Source of the DNA: Foetidibacter luteolus
Lineage (GTDB): Bacteria; Bacteroidota; Bacteroidia; Chitinophagales; Chitinophagaceae
Length of the DNA: 64,000 nucleotides
Assembly: GCF_009650435.1 (NCBI RefSeq)
Contig: NZ_VVIP01000022.1
Location: forward strand, 62,001-126,000
Reading direction: 5' to 3'
The translations under genes and the position numbers were made by a program. How positions within the stretch are numbered: position 1 is the first letter of the stretch; each line of letters starts with the position of its first letter. The notes under the pieces were generated by a model that ran no database searches, had not been told where the DNA came from, and worked only from the letters and a program-made list of their open reading frames with translations. Of this stretch, positions 28,511-37,672 are shown piece after piece.

Positions 28511-28666
28511 TTCTCCATTGTGCCGCAGGCTGAATAATCTTAACAGCAATAATGCAAAGTGCCGAAGCTGTTTACACTTCAGCACTTACAAATGTATCAA
28601 TACCAGCTACAGCTACATAGTGCTGCCGGTACAATATGGAAAACTTGGCTTTGCCGGTTGATAAGT

Positions 28667-29089
28667 TTATTTGGCCTTTAACTCGTCTCGTATTTCCATC
28701 AGTAGTTTATCAGTAGAAGAAGGCCCCGGAGGTGGCGCTGCAGCCGCTTCTTCCTTATCTTTTAAACTGTTAATGCCTTTAACCAGCAGGAATATAACAA
28801 AGGCAAGTATGAGGAAGTTGATAACTATGGTAAGAAAGTTGCCATAGGCAAATACCGGCCCTGCTTCCCTTGCTTTTTCCAGGGGCAAACCTTCCGGTAT
28901 TTTAGAAGACAACCTGATATAAAGATTGCTGAAATCTGCCTCAAAAATGGTACCTACAAGGGGCATTATCAGGTCTTTTACAACTGAGTCAACAATTTTG
29001 CCAAATGCGCCACCAATAATAACGCCCACCGCCAGGTCAATAACATTGCCTTTAACGGCAAATTTTTTAAACTCTCCTAAAAAGCCCAT
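28667..29089 (-). CDS. mscL: Large-conductance mechanosensitive channel
   Basis: A 140-residue protein; ATG 29089 gives the standard MscL N-terminus ([23 protein letters not shown]), so the 17 upstream codons are not used. TM1 reads [21 protein letters not shown], with the pore-constriction residues in the expected place. TM2 reads [23 protein letters not shown], followed by the cytoplasmic helix. The linker before it is Pro/Ala-rich (AAAAPPPG). The homopentamer opens under membrane tension and releases solutes on hypo-osmotic shock. Monocistronic by position. Confidence 0.95.
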   Translation of the reverse strand: MGFLGEFKKFAVKGNVIDLAVGVIIGGAFGKIVDSVVKDLIMPLVGTIFEADFSNLYIRLSSKIPEGLPLEKAREAGPVFAYGNFLTIVINFLILAFVIFLLVKGINSLKDKEEAAAAPPPGPSSTDKLLMEIRDELKAK

Positions 29090-29281
29090 AGTAGTTTGAT
29101 TTTTGGTTAAAGTATAATATACCAGTGCATGCCGCCGCATGAACTGTGTTATAGAACAATATGTATATAAGGGAAACGGAACCGGTTTAAAAACACATAG
29201 TGTGCCAGAACCATTTGGATAAAGGATTAAAGAGATTGATAACTAAAATATTAAAAAATACCGACAGCTCCGCATGCCGTT

Positions 29282-30028
29282 CTATTTTTTAAGCCCGGGA
29301 TAGCGCATCTTCAACGATTTTAATGTTCTGTGCAAGGCTTCAGTAACAAGGTATTCTTTGTACCAGTTTTGATCGGCGGGCACAATGGTCCACGGCACAT
29401 GGTTACAATGCGTAAAGCAATCCTCATACATTTTCATGTATTCATTCCAAAGTTTGGCTTCCTCAAAATCTTTCTCGTTGTATTTCCATTGCTTGCGTGG
29501 GTCGTCAAGGCGTTCCTGCAGCCTTGCATTTTGCTCCTCCGGCGATATGTGCAGGTAAAACTTCAGTATGTGCGTATTATTATGCTCTGTAAGCAGTTGT
29601 TCAAAATCATTAATGGCGGCCATTCTTTTACGGGCAGTTTTATCATCAATTATCTTATGCACCCGGGTTACCAGTATGTCTTCGTAGTGGCTGCGGTTAA
29701 ATACCTGTATCATGCCTTTAGGCGGTACATGGCGGTGGATGCGCCACAAAAAATCGTGGCTTAGCTCTTCTGCTGTAGGCACTTTAAAGGATTGTACGGT
29801 AACGCCCTGTGGGTTTAAGTTGCCCAGCACATCCCGTATAGTGCCATCCTTTCCGCTGGCATCCATACCCTGCAGTATAATAAGTATGGAATGCTTGCTT
29901 TCCGCATACAACAGGTTTTGCAGTTCGTCAAGCTCTTTAAGAAGCGTAGCTGTTTTGGCTTTTGTTTGCTCTTTGTCTAAGCCATCCGGGGCTTTGGTAC
30001 TGGTGGATTTAAGTTTTATGGCAGGCAT
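29282..30028 (-). CDS. ppk2: Polyphosphate kinase 2 family protein
   Basis: A 248-residue cytosolic enzyme from ATG 30028 (MPAIKLKS); another in-frame ATG at 30082 would add 18 residues. Motifs are the Walker A loop GMDASGKDG (about residue 55), the paired Asp/Arg region GTIRDVLGNLNPQGV, and the lid FNRSHYEDILVTRVH. PPK2 enzymes transfer phosphate between polyphosphate and nucleoside mono- or diphosphates; whether this makes GTP, ATP or ADP cannot be told. It lies directly after the DUF695 gene (60 bp), which may share its transcript. Confidence 0.9.
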   Translation of the reverse strand: MPAIKLKSTSTKAPDGLDKEQTKAKTATLLKELDELQNLLYAESKHSILIILQGMDASGKDGTIRDVLGNLNPQGVTVQSFKVPTAEELSHDFLWRIHRHVPPKGMIQVFNRSHYEDILVTRVHKIIDDKTARKRMAAINDFEQLLTEHNNTHILKFYLHISPEEQNARLQERLDDPRKQWKYNEKDFEEAKLWNEYMKMYEDCFTHCNHVPWTIVPADQNWYKEYLVTEALHRTLKSLKMRYPGLKK

Positions 30029-30087
30029 ATATCCCTTGTTTTCTTCAACAATTATAAGAACCCGAATATAAGGCTTTACCATTTACC

Positions 30088-30900
30088 TTATTCTTTTACC
30101 ACCGCACTTTCCCATCCATCGTATTCGCCGTTGTATTTGCGTACCGACTGCCTTAGAGCCGCTGTTGTTTTACTTAAAGAAGTTACTTCCACATAGTCTG
30201 TGCGGGATATATGAAGGCTGTAGGGTAATGAGTCCTTCCTGTCTTTTACGTAGCTGCTGTCTTCCACTTTAAACTTTTCCAGTTGCACATAGGCCAGGAA
30301 ATCCGCACGGCCTTTTTCGGTTTTAAAATACAGCCAGTGGTCAATTTTCCTGGGCTTTTCCAGCTTATCGCCGGCTTTGTGAAGCTGGGCTATCACCCTG
30401 CCATTTTCAATTACTTCCAGTGTTTGTTCATTAGGATAAAGAAAATCGTGAAAAGTGCTCCAGCCTGCATCCAGTTTGATAGTTGTTTTGGCAGTATAAC
30501 CGGGAAACCTTGTCTTATACATTTCCTCAAGGTTTTGCCTTAATTCAAACGTGTCAGTCACATACAGGTAATGCAGTCTTTCGCACTGGTAGCTAAAGGT
30601 ACCTGCGTAAATGTGTTTGGTAAAGCCTTGTATAGCGGCTTCAATACTATCACTTACAAGGTAAAGCTTATCAAACTCATCCTTGGCCGGAAAGCCGTCA
30701 ACCGTGCAGTTACTAAACTTTACGCCGGTAACTACCAGGAAAGGATAGCGGGTGGTTTCCTTATAATCAACCAAACCCAGGTTGGTGGTAACGGAGCCCG
30801 GCCCTTTTTCAAAATTAGCGATATAAGCTTCCCAGCGCTGTTGCTGGCCGGCGCATAATACCGGAGCAGCTATTATAAATATAAAAATGAAAATTCTCAT
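30088..30900 (-). CDS. Secreted DUF695 / RraB-like protein
   Basis: A 270-residue protein; ATG 30900 gives a signal peptide (MRIFIFIFIIAAPVLCAG), while the longer frame runs upstream through a repeat. The first half matches DUF695 (QRWEAYIANFEKGPGSVTTNLGL, then HYLYVTDTF). The second half resembles the RraB ribonuclease-inhibitor fold (WSTFHDFLYPNEQTLEVIENGRVIAQL). This pairing is common in Bacteroidota, but exported versions cannot act on RNase E, so the RraB name is structural only. The role is unknown. Confidence 0.8.
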   Translation of the reverse strand: MRIFIFIFIIAAPVLCAGQQQRWEAYIANFEKGPGSVTTNLGLVDYKETTRYPFLVVTGVKFSNCTVDGFPAKDEFDKLYLVSDSIEAAIQGFTKHIYAGTFSYQCERLHYLYVTDTFELRQNLEEMYKTRFPGYTAKTTIKLDAGWSTFHDFLYPNEQTLEVIENGRVIAQLHKAGDKLEKPRKIDHWLYFKTEKGRADFLAYVQLEKFKVEDSSYVKDRKDSLPYSLHISRTDYVEVTSLSKTTAALRQSVRKYNGEYDGWESAVVKE

Positions 30901-30999
30901 GTAGTTAAAAATATGAGTTACGAAGTACGAAGTAGTTTTAAAAAGAAAGATGTTAAAAAGTACCAAACCCGTTATCACTGCTACTTCCAAGAGGCCTTG

Positions 31000-31112
31000 T
31001 GTTGCACCAGCCTGCCGGCACAGCGAGACTGCAGCCGCCCGGTGGACCGAACGATGAAGTGATTGCGACGCAACGATGATGCCACTGGTTATATCGCTGG
31101 TATCAAAAAATG
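31000..31112 (+). repeat. Dispersed repeat family B copy
   Basis: It contains GAACGATGAAGTGATTGCGAC and the tail GCTGGTATCAAAAAA. It belongs to the same long subtype as the copies at 1079 and 50021. It accounts for a third of the 360-bp divergent spacer 30901-31262; the rest shows nothing recognisable. Confidence 0.75.
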
Positions 31113-31262
31113 TAATATGCAATTTGAGGTATGCCCAACGCAACAGCGAACAGCTAACCCCAGGCTCTTAATAATTTCTTCACAATTGCATCACATTGTA
31201 ATAATGCCTGCATAACAGCGAGGTAACATTAAGGTTGGTAATTTGTAAAACCTCATAATTCT

Positions 31263-32147
31263 ATGGAAAGAAGACAGGTTGATGTAGTGGTAATGAGTGA
31301 CCTTCATTTGGGTACTTACGGTTGCCGGGCTACTGAGATAGTCAACTACCTGAAAAGCATCTCTCCGCAAATCCTCATTCTTAATGGCGATGTTATTGAT
31401 GGCTGGCAATTTAGCAAGCGCTATTTTCCGGTTAGCCACCTGCAGGTAATTAAAGAAATTATGTGTTTGCTCAGCAACGGCACCAGGGTTATTTACATAA
31501 CCGGCAACCATGATGAAATGCTGCGCCGCTACAGTGATATACAGATTGGCAACTTTCAGCTTACTGATAAGATAGTAATGGAGATTAACGGCAAGATGAC
31601 GTGGATTTTTCACGGCGATGTATTTGATGCCACCACAAGGGGCAGTGCCAGGTTGCTGGCTAAACTGGGCGGCCATGGTTACGACCTGCTGATAATGCTA
31701 AACAGCTTTATTAACTGGATACTTAAGCTGGCCGGCAAAGAGCGCATGAGCTTTAGCAAAAGGGTAAAGAACAGTGTTAAAAAAGCTGTTTCGTGGATTG
31801 CCGATTTTGAACAAACCGCTGCGGAGCTGGCTATAGAAAAAAATTACGACTACGTTATATGCGGCCATATACATCAGCCGCAGAAAAGGATTGTTGAAAC
31901 AAAAAACGGCAAGGTTACTTACCTGAACAGCGGAGACTGGATAGAAAACCTTACCAGCCTTGAATACCGCAATAACGAGTGGACAATTTACCAGTACGAT
32001 GAAAAGCAGTTTAGCGGCGCCAGCGTAATAAAAATGGAGAAAAAACTGCCTGAATTGAATGTGGTTACAGACGAGGTGGCGTTGTTTATCAATTCGCTCT
32101 CCCAAAACCTTAAAGGTTACCAGGATGGGTACGCGGCTAATTTTTAA
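31263..32147 (+). CDS. Metallophosphoesterase, UDP-2,3-diacylglucosamine diphosphatase-like
   Basis: A 294-residue calcineurin-like phosphoesterase with all metal-binding motifs: DLHLG (residues about 13-17), GDVIDG, GNHDE, HGDVFD and GHIHQP. Size and spacing match the Bacteroidota LpxH/LpxG-like group that hydrolyses UDP-2,3-diacylglucosamine to lipid X in lipid A synthesis; other phosphodiester substrates are possible. It is peripheral at the inner membrane if that role holds. It is followed after 42 bp by a glycosyltransferase gene on the same strand, suggesting a shared envelope-glycolipid function. Confidence 0.85.
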   Translation: MERRQVDVVVMSDLHLGTYGCRATEIVNYLKSISPQILILNGDVIDGWQFSKRYFPVSHLQVIKEIMCLLSNGTRVIYITGNHDEMLRRYSDIQIGNFQLTDKIVMEINGKMTWIFHGDVFDATTRGSARLLAKLGGHGYDLLIMLNSFINWILKLAGKERMSFSKRVKNSVKKAVSWIADFEQTAAELAIEKNYDYVICGHIHQPQKRIVETKNGKVTYLNSGDWIENLTSLEYRNNEWTIYQYDEKQFSGASVIKMEKKLPELNVVTDEVALFINSLSQNLKGYQDGYAANF

Positions 32148-32189
32148 CCGCCTTGCAAGGCATGTATTTTACTTACTAAACCAACGACA

Positions 32190-33299
32190 ATGAGTGAAGT
32201 TTCTTACACACCACATATATCTCACTTTAAAGGCTGGGGCCAGGGGCTAAAAATATTTTACGCGGTACAGGCAACCGGCAATGGGCACATAGCAAGGGCT
32301 ATGGAGTTAATGCCGTACCTGCAGCAATACGGAGAAGTAGATGTTTTTTTAAGCGGCAGTAACAGCAGCCTGGCTGTAAACCTGCCTGTTAAATACCGCA
32401 GCAAAGGCATAAGCCTTTTCTACAATGCCAATGGAGGGCTTGCTTACTGTAAAACCATTAGCCAACTGCAACCGGCAAGGGTTTGGAAAGAGGCACACCA
32501 ACTGCCATTGGAAAAATATGATATAATCATCAACGATTTTGAGAGTATTACATCGCTGGCATGTAAAATAAAAAAGCTATCTTGCATCAACTTTGGCCAC
32601 CAGGCAAGTTTTCAGTCGCCTGAAACGCCGAGACCGTCCCGAAAAGATGCAGCCGGAGAATTCATTCTTAAAAATTATGCCGCCGCCGCCGCATATATTG
32701 GCCTGCATTTTGAAGCTTACGATAACTTTATCTATCCTCCAGTTATTAAAGGAGACATATTAAGCGCCGTCCCTGTTGATGACAATCATATTACAGTGTA
32801 TTTATCGCACTACAACGACAGGGTCGTTGCTAACCAATTACAAAAATTAAAGAACCTACGTTTCCAGGTTTTCTCCAAACAGGTAAAACGTATAACACCG
32901 GAAGGCAATATTACTTTCATACCCGTAAGTAATGAGGCATTCAACAAAAGCATGATCAAAAGCTGTGGTATCATTACCGGCGCCGGTTTTGAAACCCCTG
33001 CTGAAGCTTTGTATATGGGCAAAAAACTGCTGTGCCTGCCTATAAAGGGCCAGTACGAGCAAAGCTGCAATGCAGCAGCGCTTGAAAAGTTTGGTGTGCC
33101 CATAATTAAGACAATTGATGATTTTTTTCCCGCACATGTGGAAAAATGGTTACAGGCGCCGCAACCCAGCCCCCTGCGGCTTACGCATTCCACTTATGAC
33201 ATAGTACAAATCGCAATAGAAAAAGCCCGTTCTTTAAGCCGTAAAGATCAATTTCAAGGCAACCCGCTTACTGAAAAAGAAATATTCGCTACCATCTAA
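32190..33299 (+). CDS. Glycosyltransferase, MurG/GT28-like
   Basis: A 369-residue GT-B type enzyme. The N-terminal domain begins with IFYAVQATGNGHIARAMEL, the glycine-rich acceptor-side loop of the GT1/GT28 group. The C-terminal domain has ITGAGFETPAEALYMGKKLL and PIKGQYEQSCNAAALEKFGVP, the nucleotide-sugar binding signature. No membrane segment, so cytosolic or peripheral. It is paired with the upstream phosphoesterase (42-bp gap), so a lipid or lipid A-linked acceptor is plausible. Donor and acceptor are not identifiable from the sequence. Confidence 0.85.
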   Translation: MSEVSYTPHISHFKGWGQGLKIFYAVQATGNGHIARAMELMPYLQQYGEVDVFLSGSNSSLAVNLPVKYRSKGISLFYNANGGLAYCKTISQLQPARVWKEAHQLPLEKYDIIINDFESITSLACKIKKLSCINFGHQASFQSPETPRPSRKDAAGEFILKNYAAAAAYIGLHFEAYDNFIYPPVIKGDILSAVPVDDNHITVYLSHYNDRVVANQLQKLKNLRFQVFSKQVKRITPEGNITFIPVSNEAFNKSMIKSCGIITGAGFETPAEALYMGKKLLCLPIKGQYEQSCNAAALEKFGVPIIKTIDDFFPAHVEKWLQAPQPSPLRLTHSTYDIVQIAIEKARSLSRKDQFQGNPLTEKEIFATI

Positions 33300-33358
33300 G
33301 CATCAAGTTGTAAGAGAGGCAATCAGGGTGTAGTATTCATTACCCGAAAGAAATTTTT

Positions 33359-33518
33359 TTGGGGGTGTCCCTCGTACCTCGGGCAGGGCAGAACTACGTT
33401 CGCAACCTTCGTCAAAGCAACATTTAGTTGCTTTTTTCTCGGTTGTGCTATTACTCCGGCACAAGAGCCCCACTGCCATGGCCTCACCGGCGTAACCGCT
33501 TCAATCCCTCACCCGGTG
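33359..33518 (+). repeat. Dispersed repeat family A, copy 4 (diverged, with insertion)
   Basis: The head GGGGGTGTCCCTCGTACCTCG resembles copy 5, and the tail CGTAACCGCTTCAATCCCTCA is typical. About 50 extra bases including CAAAGCAACATTTAGTTGC interrupt the middle. It covers half of the spacer 33300-33630; the rest is unremarkable. Confidence 0.65.
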
Positions 33519-33630
33519 GGCATCACACCTATCTGATCATATTACATTTGAAAAATTACCGGGCTATCAACAGGCGTAGCACAATCCTGTTCGCCCTCTT
33601 TTTTTGTTGATGAGTACCCGACTGCTGGTA

Positions 33631-36600
33631 TTATTTCAATATAGCCACATAGCCCGTTTGCTTAATGGGCTTTTCATGAATATCTTTTGCCTGTATTACA
33701 TAGTAGTAAGTACCTACAGGCAACGGCTTGCCATTAGATGTGCCATTCCACGGAATATTTAGATCCCGCATGGTATGCACCTGCTGCCCATACCTGTTAA
33801 AGATGATGATGGATTGTATGGTTACAAAGCCCACCTGCTTAATTACCCATGTATCGTTTATGCCATCCCCATTGGGAGAGAATACGTTGGGTGCCAGCAA
33901 GGCAGATTTATCAAACACGTTTACTTTAACACTCGCAAACTCACTGTAGCAACTGCCGCTTTGCAGCCTCACATAAAATACGGCATCCGTTTGCAATACA
34001 GGTGTTTGTAAAATACCGGCCGCCGAAGTATTTAACGGTGCGCTAGATGCCGGTGTGCTGTACAATCCATACACGCCGCCAACGGCATTGTTCACCCTTA
34101 TTGTTGCCGTGCTGCCGCGTACAATGTTCACTTCCCGTACATCTGGCAACGGCAGCACCGCGTCTGTATTATTTACAGTAAAGGCACTGCCTTGAACAGT
34201 ACAGTTAAACTGGTCTTTGGCTATAAGGTAATAATTGCCGGCCGGCACGTTGGTAAGAGAAGCGTAAGGCGATGCGGTTTGTTGCGTAGCAGCATTAACC
34301 CACTGGTAAGTGTATTGTGCGCCACCGCCCTGCACGGTAATGCCGGTAACACTCCCTTTGCTTAAACTGCAACTGTCATTTTTAACTACGGCCCCTGTTT
34401 CGTTAAGCGTTGGCTGCCCTGTTTGAATAATGCTGGCTGTAAAAATATTGCCGCGGCAACCATTGGTATCGGTAGCATAGTAGCTGTAAGAGCTGGAGTC
34501 TAAGCCCGATATCTGGTTGGTCCTGCCAACAATGGTATTGCTGCCGTTATCAATCCATTCAAAGCTGTATAGGGAGGCGTCTTTATCATATTGCAGTATA
34601 TTGATGGACCCATTGGCCTCATTGCAATGCGCATCAGACTGGTCAACAGATAATACCGTGATTGTATCAAAAACAGCCTGCGGAACAGTTATGGCATAGC
34701 TGCGTGTTTCGCAGCCAAAGCTGTTGTTCAGTACAAGCTGGTAGCTGCCGGGGGCCACGTTTTGCAGGTTGCCGCTATTGCCTTCTGCCGCCTGGCTGCC
34801 TGTGTTTATCCATTGGTAAATGTCTGCCCCGGTGGCGGTAATATTTTCAATGCCGCCATCCGGCCCAAGGCACGATGCTGGTTTTACAACCATATTACTG
34901 CTGTCAATGGTAATTACACCTTCGTTAAGCAGGGTAAAATAAGCTGTGCGTACCGTGTCGCAACTACTTTCATCTTTACCTTTTAAAAAGTAGCGGCCAG
35001 CCGGAACATTTGACAGGTTAAGCCCCGTTCCAACAGTTTTACCCGTTGAGTCTGCCCATACATAAGCAACATTTCCAACAGCGTTGCTAACTGTAATATT
35101 GGTAATAGAGCCGTTACTGTTACTGCAACTTGCATTACCGATGGCTGCATTGCTAATATCAAAAGAAAGTGCTGGTATACGCGTAACACTGTACGGTCCA
35201 AAGCTGGTGGTACAGCTACTGTCGTAAGTAACACGCTGAATGTGCAGGCGGTAACCACCCATTGGAAGGCTGTCAATAGTGTAATTGTTGGTATCCCTGG
35301 GCGTATTGGATGAATTACTCCACCAGAAAAGGTAATCTGCAGGAAAAGTGCTGGTATAAGTTACAATACCATTGTTACGGCTACAGGTGGCAGGCGTGAT
35401 GGATATGGCATTGTTGTCAACACGGGTTCTTTCATCAGGTATGGTAAACCAGTCTGTTTCAATAGCGCAGTCCTGGTCTTTGCCGGCACGTAATTTATAA
35501 CGGCCCGAAGGCTGATTTTCCAGTGTGGTGCTCCCCACCAAAACGGTGTCGCCAACATCATTTATCCATTTAAGGCTGTCGGTTTCGTTTGAAAGTATGT
35601 ACAGGATGGCGCCATCACTTCCACATACCTCGGGGAATATTTTTACACGGTTGGTGTTGATGTTGGGAATACCGGTAATCCGTATTTCAAAAGTGTCACT
35701 CTTGTAACTACAGTCAGGCGATTTTACCTCGTAAACATATTTTTCCGGCGCTACATTCAGTAAATCTGGCGTATTACCAACTTCAGCGCCCTGGGAGTTT
35801 ATCCACGTTATGGTACTGTTGGCTGGTATAACAACGCCTCTTATACTGCCGGTAGGCCGTTTGCATGAAGCCTGCGTTACAACCGGTTTGCTGGGCGCCT
35901 GGATGCAGTTGGAAAAATTGCTGGAGTAAAAAGAAGTGCCGGCGTAAGAGCTAACAGCTACAACCTTACCCTGTATATACCCGCAGTAAGACCATGTGTT
36001 GCCAGTTCCTTTTTTTAAAAAGCTCGCAATTTTCGCGTAGCCCTGGCAAGCGCTGCCCGAGCAGTCCCTTACGGTGTACAAGTCAATTCTTAAATTATCA
36101 ACAGGTGCGCAGGTGCCTTCAATGGTGTTTTCTGTAACATTGGTAATGGTTATTACATTGTCGTTAGTGGGCAGGCTTTTAATGCCTTCCGTGTTACAAT
36201 AGAAGCTGTTATCATTTACATACAGGTAGCATTGTTCCTGAACAAGCCCTGCTTCTGTACAAAAGAAAATTTTGTTGCCTGTAAATCTTCCCGGCGGCAG
36301 TGTTGAAGAGCCCCATGGCCTGCCGGTAAAACCAACATAAATACCTCTTACAAAAGTGTAAGCGCTGCGGTTATTAGTTACGTCAACCCCCACGGAGTTG
36401 GTAATAAAACTAAAATCCGTGCTCGCCAGGCCATCGCCGATATAAAAACCATTTACCGCGTTACCCGTAACCGTGTTGCTCCTTATGTACAGAGTAAATA
36501 CGGCAGCACTATCATACTGGCCATTTGTTCCGTTACCTGAAATATAAACCAGGTTGGTTGGCCTGGTTGCGGGATAAGACGGAAGTGTATAACCAAATAT

Positions 36601-37356
36601 ATCTGTGCCAACCCTGTTGCCTGTAAAATTTAAATAACTGGTTACCCCCTTTACGTTACTGTTAAACCTGAAGGCATTGGTAGTACCATACAAGACATTA
36701 CTGGCAACGGTTATATTCAATACATTTTCAGCATTAATGGCTATTTGGGTGGTTTCATTGTCAGAATTAATGGTTGTCTTTTCATTAAGGCCTATAACAT
36801 TGCCGGTAATATCTATGTTGCTGGATGTTGAGCCGGTAAAACCAATACCCGTGGCGAAACCCGAAATAACATTCCCGCCGGTAAGGCTGCCTATTTTAAT
36901 GTTGGTAGCGTTATTCAACAATACGCCGTTCGTCAGCAAAGCGGTATGGGACGGGGAGTTACCTTTTAAGTAAATGCCATATACTTCAATGTTACTGTTG
37001 CCGGCCGTAAGGTTAAACATGGTTCCCGACGCAGGGTAATTGGCGCCCGGCTGTAGTTTAACTTTTGCGCCGCTAAGCTCAAAAGCAAGGCCTGTTTGTG
37101 TAGTACCGTCTATAACAAGGTTAGCGCTTACATCCGGCAACGGGCTTTGAAGTGTTATTGTTCTTCCCGGCAAACTATAATTCAAAATAGCAAAAACTAT
37201 GGAATCAGTATTCCCGGTTCCGTTAGCCTGTGCGTTCTGTAACGCAGCACGTAAAGAGCCGGGCCCGCTATCAGCATTTGTATTTACAGTAAAGGTTTCC
37301 GCTAAAAGGGTTACAGGTAGCAGTAATAGAAGTATAGTTAAATATTTCAAGGTCAT
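33631..37356 (-). CDS. Secreted beta-helix/SprB-repeat protein with gliding-type (T9SS type B) C-terminus
   Basis: A 1241-residue protein with a signal peptide (residues 1-19). The first ~450 residues begin TFTVNTNADSGPGSLRAAL and are rich in short N/I/T/G strands (GNVIG, ITGNVI), the pattern of a right-handed parallel beta-helix. Seven Ig-like modules of about 80-90 residues follow (about 495-1055), each framed by Cys (for example SCSNSNGSITNITVSN...DESSC), resembling SprB repeats. The C-terminus (1155-1241) starts NVFSPNGDGINDTWVI and ends GYVAILK, the gliding motility-associated sorting domain. It is probably exported by T9SS and retained at the surface as an adhesin. It is transcribed alone, divergent from carB. 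Confidence 0.88.
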   Translation of the reverse strand: MTLKYLTILLLLLPVTLLAETFTVNTNADSGPGSLRAALQNAQANGTGNTDSIVFAILNYSLPGRTITLQSPLPDVSANLVIDGTTQTGLAFELSGAKVKLQPGANYPASGTMFNLTAGNSNIEVYGIYLKGNSPSHTALLTNGVLLNNATNIKIGSLTGGNVISGFATGIGFTGSTSSNIDITGNVIGLNEKTTINSDNETTQIAINAENVLNITVASNVLYGTTNAFRFNSNVKGVTSYLNFTGNRVGTDIFGYTLPSYPATRPTNLVYISGNGTNGQYDSAAVFTLYIRSNTVTGNAVNGFYIGDGLASTDFSFITNSVGVDVTNNRSAYTFVRGIYVGFTGRPWGSSTLPPGRFTGNKIFFCTEAGLVQEQCYLYVNDNSFYCNTEGIKSLPTNDNVITITNVTENTIEGTCAPVDNLRIDLYTVRDCSGSACQGYAKIASFLKKGTGNTWSYCGYIQGKVVAVSSYAGTSFYSSNFSNCIQAPSKPVVTQASCKRPTGSIRGVVIPANSTITWINSQGAEVGNTPDLLNVAPEKYVYEVKSPDCSYKSDTFEIRITGIPNINTNRVKIFPEVCGSDGAILYILSNETDSLKWINDVGDTVLVGSTTLENQPSGRYKLRAGKDQDCAIETDWFTIPDERTRVDNNAISITPATCSRNNGIVTYTSTFPADYLFWWSNSSNTPRDTNNYTIDSLPMGGYRLHIQRVTYDSSCTTSFGPYSVTRIPALSFDISNAAIGNASCSNSNGSITNITVSNAVGNVAYVWADSTGKTVGTGLNLSNVPAGRYFLKGKDESSCDTVRTAYFTLLNEGVITIDSSNMVVKPASCLGPDGGIENITATGADIYQWINTGSQAAEGNSGNLQNVAPGSYQLVLNNSFGCETRSYAITVPQAVFDTITVLSVDQSDAHCNEANGSINILQYDKDASLYSFEWIDNGSNTIVGRTNQISGLDSSSYSYYATDTNGCRGNIFTASIIQTGQPTLNETGAVVKNDSCSLSKGSVTGITVQGGGAQYTYQWVNAATQQTASPYASLTNVPAGNYYLIAKDQFNCTVQGSAFTVNNTDAVLPLPDVREVNIVRGSTATIRVNNAVGGVYGLYSTPASSAPLNTSAAGILQTPVLQTDAVFYVRLQSGSCYSEFASVKVNVFDKSALLAPNVFSPNGDGINDTWVIKQVGFVTIQSIIIFNRYGQQVHTMRDLNIPWNGTSNGKPLPVGTYYYVIQAKDIHEKPIKQTGYVAILK

Positions 37357-37626
37357 TCAACAGGAGTTATTATTGGTATTTGGCCGCAATTTAAGTTAAA
37401 TAAGCGTGTAACACGGGGTGTAGCCAACCTACCTCCATTAATATGTTATTAAGATAATTGCAAAAAGACTGCCAATATGTTATCTTTCTTTAATGGCTCT
37501 TCAATGCTTACATCCATTCGTATTTATGCCCGGTGTTTTATACAGATACCTGATCACCACAATATGCTGCCCGCCTGCCATTAAGCCTAAACGCTATTTG
37601 GCCCCAGTTAGTATAAAATTTATTCA

Positions 37627-37658
37627 TTTGGCTTAAACCTGCACAGCCCTTACATTTG
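37627..37658 (+). promoter_or_regulatory. Bacteroidota promoter of the carB-like gene
   Basis: The -33 element TTTG (37627-37630) and the -7 element TACATTTG (37651-37658) are 20 bp apart, with the ATG 15 nt further on. This is the best complete match to the Bacteroidota consensus in the window. The rest of spacer 37357-37672 shows nothing notable. Confidence 0.65.
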
Positions 37659-37672
37659 CGCAATTTATAAAA

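Noticed and set aside
30901..31143. Upstream open extension of the DUF695 gene
   Set aside because: It overlaps a family B repeat; ATG 30900 is directly followed by a good signal peptide.
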